Below, one piece after another: positions 60,277 to 60,781 of a stretch of 60,781 bases of DNA (the stretch's first letter is position 1; each line of letters starts with the position of its first letter). The DNA comes from Erythrobacteraceae bacterium (GTDB lineage Bacteria; Pseudomonadota; Alphaproteobacteria; Sphingomonadales; Sphingomonadaceae): assembly GCA_947479055.1 (NCBI GenBank), contig CANJYE010000018.1, positions 1-60,781 of the forward strand. Direction: 5' to 3'. The position numbers and the translations under genes were made by a program. The notes beneath the pieces are model-generated. The model was not told where the DNA came from and did not search any database. It saw only the letters and a list, made by a program, of their open reading frames with translations.

Positions 60277-60781
60277 TTAGAATGCGTCCGGAGCGGATTG
60301 ACTGGCTGCGAGCTTCTCGGTGCCGCCGCAGAAGAAAGCCTGCACCAGATCGAACATCTCATCGAGATTGTCTTGGCGGAAACGGCCTTCGGTCATTTCC
60401 GAGAGTGCCCACGTGTCACGGAACATATAGGACATGGTGGTGCCGGCCATGTAAAGTGCGACCTGCAAGTGCTGGACGTCGGCTTCATCGAGCGCGCAGA
60501 CATAGCTGAACGTCGTGTCGTCGACGACCTGCCCGAGGTAAGTCGGATCGGTCACTGCATCAGGATTGCCGGCTGCCACCCGCACCCCGTGTTCGTGTTC
60601 CTCCCAGGCGACTGAATTGCGGTTGGAACCCGAGTTGGTGATCATGAACAAGAGCGGATCGCGGCGGAACTTGAAGCCGCGCTCCAGCATCTCGATGATC
60701 GAGCGGTCCGGAAGCTCGTGGACCTCGTCCGCCAGCACAAAGTATGGCCGCGGGCCGGAACCAGTCTTGCCCGTATCGCGC
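60277..60781 (-). pseudogene. chimeric remnant: phage terminase large subunit joined to a TetR-like C-terminal tail
   Basis: The frame runs in from beyond the window. Its first ~100 codons read as a terminase large subunit ATPase: GSGPRPYFVLADEVHE (Walker B), then LLFMITNSGSNRNSVAWEEH and FSYVCALDEAD. After about 60478 the similarity stops, where a terminase should continue with a nuclease domain. The last ~65 codons (ALYMAGTTMSYMFRDTW, DEMFDLVQAFFCGG) look like the C-terminal helices of a TetR regulator. The product is therefore a fusion produced by deletion or integration and is unlikely to work as a terminase. The TetR identification is less certain than the terminase. Confidence 0.65.

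Noticed and set aside
1..60781. CRISPR arrays, tRNA or rRNA genes, riboswitches
   Set aside because: No regularly spaced direct repeats, tRNA-like cloverleaf ends or rRNA sequence were noticed anywhere in the window.

Overview
The window looks like part of a large catabolic gene cluster from an alphaproteobacterium, most likely a sphingomonad (Novosphingobium/Sphingobium type). This is inferred from the high G+C coding style, the TonB-dependent receptor, the many short-chain dehydrogenases (SDRs), the CYP and quinohaemoprotein families, and short overlapping ATGA/GTGA gene junctions. No rRNA, tRNA or CRISPR was seen. I found 52 protein-coding genes plus two broken ones at the edges: an IS6-like transposase tail on the left, and on the right a phage terminase fragment joined to what looks like a TetR tail.

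Layout. 0.4-4.8 kb: two Dabb-type alpha/beta-barrel proteins, two MDR oxidoreductases and an MFS transporter. 4.9-9.3 kb: a luciferase-like (LLM) oxidoreductase, a TetR regulator, a hotdog protein, an SDR and an AMACR-type CoA-transferase family III protein. 9.5-13 kb: acyl-CoA dehydrogenase (ACAD), a kinase/DUF6285 fusion and a MaoC hydratase. 13-19.5 kb: three ACADs, an SDR, an acyl-CoA ligase and a divergent crotonase. 19.5-27.4 kb: ACAD, esterase-like hydrolase, SDR, acyl-CoA ligase, DUF35 protein, thiolase-like protein and amidohydrolase. 27.5-33.5 kb: MFE-2-like SDR, 3-hydroxyacyl-CoA dehydrogenase, PQQ-cytochrome c dehydrogenase and a P450. 33.5-41.7 kb: LLM, aldo/keto reductase, SnoaL-like protein, SDR, TonB receptor, second TetR and aldehyde dehydrogenase. 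41.7-51 kb: second P450, unknown protein, lactonase-like amidohydrolase, LLM, sulfotransferase, two more amidohydrolases and two SDRs. 52-60 kb: SDRs, a Ddn-like/SnoaL fusion, a Baeyer-Villiger monooxygenase (BVMO) and a second PQQ-cytochrome c enzyme.

How it may work together (inference). The receptor imports a hydrophobic polycyclic or branched molecule. P450s, LLM and PQQ enzymes oxidise it, BVMO plus hydrolase/lactonase open rings or cleave ketones, CoA ligases activate the acids, and five ACADs with hydratases, dehydrogenases and a thiolase-like/DUF35 pair shorten the chain. Many parts recall steroid or isoprenoid side-chain catabolism (AMACR, heteromeric ACAD pair, Ltp2-like protein with DUF35, MFE-2-like SDR). 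No recognisable steroid ring-cleavage genes (KstD, KshA, HsaC/TesB types) are present, so the substrate is unknown.

Regulation. A recurrent partly palindromic motif, close to CTAACCGGTTAG, lies in most promoter-bearing gaps. In several it sits in or beside readable -35/-10 elements, which suggests one TetR-repressed regulon spanning the window, with the two paralogous TetR proteins as candidate repressors.
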